This document shows positions 61,540 through 64,000 of a DNA stretch of 64,000 nt, one piece after another. The notes below the pieces were generated by a model that saw only the letters and a list, made by a program, of their open reading frames with translations, did not search any database and had not been told where the DNA came from. The translations under genes were made by a program, and so were the position numbers. Position 1 is the stretch's first letter; every line of letters begins with the position of its first letter. The DNA comes from Mesorhizobium opportunistum WSM2075. Lineage in GTDB: Bacteria; Pseudomonadota; Alphaproteobacteria; Rhizobiales; Rhizobiaceae. The DNA lies in assembly GCF_000176035.2 (NCBI RefSeq), contig NC_015675.1, positions 1,426,001-1,490,000 on the forward strand. Reading direction: 5' to 3'.

Positions 61540-62229
61540 ATGATCGCGCCACGCATCATGGTGGTGGAGGATGAGGAGCCGTTAGGGGTGCTGCTCCGCT
61601 ACAATCTGGAATCGGAAGGTTACCAGGTCGAGGTGGTGACGCGCGGCGACGAGGCGGAGATCCGCCTGCAGGAGAACGTGCCCGACCTTCTGGTGCTCGA
61701 CTGGATGGTGCCGGCGGTGTCCGGCATCGAACTCTGCCGGCGCCTGCGAATGCGGCCCGAGACCGAGCGGCTGCCGATCATCATGCTGACCGCGCGGGGC
61801 GAAGAAAGCGACCGTGTACGTGGACTCTCCACAGGCGCCGACGACTATCTGGTCAAGCCGTTCTCGACGCCGGAGTTCATGGCCCGCGTCAAGGCGTTGC
61901 TGCGCCGCGCCAAACCGGAAGTGCTGTCCAGCGTGCTCAAGGTCGGCGACATCGTGCTCGACCGCGAATCGCACCGCGTCTACCGCAAGAAGAGCGAGAT
62001 CCGGCTCGGGCCGACCGAGTTCCGCCTGCTCGAATTCATGATGCGCCATCCCGGCCGGGTGTTCTCGCGCAGCCAGCTGCTCGACAATGTCTGGGGCGAG
62101 ACGATCTACATCGACGAGCGCACGGTCGACGTGCATGTCGGGCGGCTGCGCAAGGCGGTCAACAATGGCCGCATGCCCGATGTCATTAGAACCATTCGTG
62201 GGGCGGGCTACGCGATCCGGGAAGATTAG
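61540..62229 (+). CDS. phoB: Phosphate response regulator PhoB
   Basis: This 229-residue OmpR-type regulator has a receiver domain with acidic pocket VVEDEEPL and phospho-acceptor Asp54 (LLVLDWMVPAVSG). A winged-helix domain follows (RLGPTEFRLLEFMMRHPGRV, ERTVDVHVGRLRKAV). It binds the Pho box upstream of pstS. It is the last gene of the operon, followed by a large repeat. Confidence 0.96.
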   Translation: MIAPRIMVVEDEEPLGVLLRYNLESEGYQVEVVTRGDEAEIRLQENVPDLLVLDWMVPAVSGIELCRRLRMRPETERLPIIMLTARGEESDRVRGLSTGADDYLVKPFSTPEFMARVKALLRRAKPEVLSSVLKVGDIVLDRESHRVYRKKSEIRLGPTEFRLLEFMMRHPGRVFSRSQLLDNVWGETIYIDERTVDVHVGRLRKAVNNGRMPDVIRTIRGAGYAIRED

Positions 62230-62314
62230 GTTCTTCGGCGCGGAAGGTTAGACAGTCGGATTTCGTGCTTAAGCCGGATCGCTTTACCTTGGCGATCAGC
62301 GAAAACGTCCATTG

Positions 62315-62502
62315 CTTCGTCATCCACGGGCGGAGCAAGGAGCGAAGCGACGCGGCGTAGACCCGAGGATCCACGCCGCGACTTTGAAGCGTTGCCTCGG
62401 TGCGGAATTCTGCTCCGCTGCACTCCGTGGCCAAGGTCGCGGCATGGATCCCAGGGTCTCCGCGACGGAGCTTCGCTCCTGCTCCGCCCAGGGATGACGA
62501 AG
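62315..62502. repeat. Large palindromic intergenic repeat, family E
   Basis: A 188-nt element has 11-bp perfect terminal inverted ends (CTTCGTCATCC 62315-62325, GGATGACGAAG 62492-62502). Inside are further inverted segments, GGGCGGAGCAAGGAGCGAAG against CTTCGCTCCTGCTCCGCCCA, and GGATCCACGCCGCGAC against GTCGCGGCATGGATCC. I recall this kind of repeat as common in Mesorhizobium. It occupies most of the 318 nt between phoB and the ROK gene and may terminate both. Confidence 0.75.
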
Positions 62503-62547
62503 TCGTGAGGCTTTGTCCAACCCACGGATGTTACGATGGCTTCGATT

Positions 62548-63792
62548 TCACGCCACGTTCTTCCCAGCCGCGCCTGCTCTCGCCTGCACGCCCGGCGCGA
62601 ATATTTCCTGATCGACGAAGGTCAGAGCGCGCATGGCGCAGCCTTCGCGGATCAGCGGCAGTTCGTTAGGCTCGGTGTCGAAGGAGATCGATTTCGAGTG
62701 CTGGCCGCCGGCGGTCTGTGCAATCGCCTCGCGCAAGGCCGGCTCGATCAGGTCGAAGGCGGCGGCGCTGACGCCGACCATGGCGACCGGGGCGGGATCG
62801 ATCAGCGCGAACAGGCTGCCGAGGCCATAGCCGAGCGCCTCGCCGGCCTTGCGATAGGCCTGGCGCTCCGGCCCGTCCTTCTCGCGCGCCGAGGCCGCCA
62901 GTGCCCGCATGTCGGCGTCGCTGACGTCGACCGGTTCGGTGTCCTCGCCAAGCTGTCTCGCGCTTCGCCAGATGGCGTAGTTGCCGGCATAGGCCTCGAC
63001 GCAGCCGCGCCGTCCGCAGCGGCAGAGCGCGCCGCCCGGCCGGTGGATCATGTGGCCGAACTCGCCGCCCGAGGAATGGGTACCGGTGAACAGTTCGCCC
63101 TTCAGCACCAGGCCCATGCCGATGCCGTGAGACAGCAGAATGGCGATGAAGTCGTCGCGGTAGCGCTCGGGATCGCGCCAGCGCAGCGCCACCGCCATCA
63201 TGTTGCAGTCGTTTTCCATGGTGGCGGGGATGCCGAACTCGGCTTCGAATATGTCGGCGAAGGCGATGTCGGTCTGCGGCGTGATCGGCGACCACAGCAT
63301 GGCGCGCGCCTCGGTGTCGGTGATGCCCTGGATGGCCAGTGCGATGCGGGCGACGCTGCGGACATCGATGTCGGGATCGTCTATGCGGCGCCGCACGATG
63401 GCGACGCATTCGCCGATCAGCGCCTCGCGCGACATGGTCAGCGTGTCCAGCCGGCGCTGTTCCTCCGATATCACCTGGCCGGCATAGTCGATGACGGCGA
63501 CCGACAGGAAATTCAGCGACAGCACCACGGTCATCACCGCCGCCGCCTCCGGGTTGAGTGTGAGGCCGACCTGCGGCCTGCCGCGTTTCAGCGCCCCGGC
63601 CTCGCTCGGCTTGCCCTCGGTCAGGACGCCTTCGCCGATCAGGTCGGAGGAGATCGCCGAGATGGTCGAGTGGCTGAGGCCGGTGGTGGCGGCGATCTCG
63701 GTGCGCGAAGGCTGACCGGCACGGCGCACGGCCGAGATCACCATGGCGCGGTTGCGCCGGCGCAGATCGTCGTGGCGGATTCCGACCGACAT
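62548..63792 (-). CDS. ROK-family transcriptional repressor
   Basis: This 414-residue protein (start ATG 63792, MSVGIRHDDLRRRN) has an N-terminal winged HTH (ISAVRRAGQPSRTEIAATTG, LSHSTISAISSDLIGEGVLT) and a ROK domain with the zinc motif CRCGRRGCVEAYAG, and HSSGGEFGHMIHRPGGALCR. ROK repressors of the NagC/XylR type respond to sugars or sugar phosphates. The upstream region carries a palindromic site, presumably its operator. The regulated genes probably lie beyond the right edge. Confidence 0.92.
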   Translation of the reverse strand: MSVGIRHDDLRRRNRAMVISAVRRAGQPSRTEIAATTGLSHSTISAISSDLIGEGVLTEGKPSEAGALKRGRPQVGLTLNPEAAAVMTVVLSLNFLSVAVIDYAGQVISEEQRRLDTLTMSREALIGECVAIVRRRIDDPDIDVRSVARIALAIQGITDTEARAMLWSPITPQTDIAFADIFEAEFGIPATMENDCNMMAVALRWRDPERYRDDFIAILLSHGIGMGLVLKGELFTGTHSSGGEFGHMIHRPGGALCRCGRRGCVEAYAGNYAIWRSARQLGEDTEPVDVSDADMRALAASAREKDGPERQAYRKAGEALGYGLGSLFALIDPAPVAMVGVSAAAFDLIEPALREAIAQTAGGQHSKSISFDTEPNELPLIREGCAMRALTFVDQEIFAPGVQARAGAAGKNVA

Positions 63793-63902
63793 GTTTCCCG
63801 CATCCTCCCAGTCGCCGCGGCCTTTCGTGCCTCCCGAAGGCCGCCAGCGAAGCCACCAAATACTGGCAGAAGCGCCCCACGCTGTCATTATTTATTCCGG
63901 AG

Positions 63903-63996
63903 CTCGAAAAAAAGTTCACGGCACCTCAAAATCCATCAGAATCATTGTTGACAGTGTTCCGGTGATGGACCAGTGTTTTTTCGAGGCTCGAAAAAA
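63903..63996. promoter_or_regulatory. Divergent promoter region with ROK-type operator
   Basis: A perfect 21-bp palindrome (arms TTTTTTCGAG 63976-63985 and CTCGAAAAAA 63987-63996, centre G) lies near the window end. Another half-site CTCGAAAAAA occurs at 63903-63912. A TTGACA at 63949-63954 reads rightward, so a promoter for a gene beyond the edge probably overlaps the palindrome. The ROK protein next to it is the likely ligand. Confidence 0.6.
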
Positions 63997-64000
63997 TAGG

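Overview
The window looks like a chromosomal segment of an alphaproteobacterium of the order Rhizobiales, most likely Mesorhizobium or a close relative. This rests on high GC with strong G/C third positions, small rhizobial families (DUF1127, DUF1192, DUF4164, DUF465, DUF2865, the TrcR/DUF1013 regulator), the tkt-gap-pgk-fba arrangement, a pst-phoU-phoB operon behind a PhoB box, and several families of intergenic palindromic repeats that I recall as common in this group. I see no phage, insertion sequence, plasmid or CRISPR genes. The coding content is mostly core or slowly evolving accessory chromosome.

Left part (1-17 kb). The edge cuts purE. Next come a small unknown ORF, an ECF sigma factor and its one-TM anti-sigma factor. 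A six-gene leftward operon follows: a Tat-type periplasmic binding protein, two permeases, an ATPase, a RidA imine deaminase and a SelA-like PLP enzyme. A divergent IclR regulator faces it across two inverted repeats. Then come two DUF465 genes, ispG behind a possibly structured leader, a soluble lytic transglycosylase, a CPT-like kinase, a Stf0 sulfotransferase, a membrane hybrid histidine kinase, an SDR, farnesyl diphosphate synthase and mtgA.

Middle (17-47 kb). rpmF and an agmatinase-family enzyme lead into a set of small regulator/enzyme pairs: HxlR with an alpha/beta hydrolase and a GST, ArsR with an MFS permease, and a WYL regulator near a DJ-1 protein, a DUF1127 protein and a ring-cleaving dioxygenase. 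Two copies of one 24-bp palindrome lie in this last group. The central carbon block fba-pgk-(K+/H+ antiporter)-gap-tkt follows, then DUF4164-zapA, a 1-Cys peroxiredoxin, a metallo-beta-lactamase-fold hydrolase, rpoH, rluD, a VOC protein and tRNA-Glu(CTC).

Right part (47-64 kb). A sparse stretch holds small secreted proteins and a GST with a histone-H1-like Lys/Ala-rich head. A 1255-residue PAS-rich hybrid kinase follows, whose kinase-receiver half resembles the kinase at 12.2-14.5 kb. The phosphate module pstS-pstC-pstA-pstB-phoU-phoB sits under a three-repeat Pho box; no phoR is next to it. The window ends with a ROK repressor and a 21-bp palindrome in its upstream region, apparently serving a divergent gene beyond the edge.

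No single cassette stands out as an obvious new system. The observations most worth following are the paired palindromic operators near 28.6 and 29.5 kb, the GST with the Lys/Ala head, the PLP-enzyme/RidA/ABC operon, the small ORF ahead of the ECF sigma gene, and the hairpin-rich leader of ispG.
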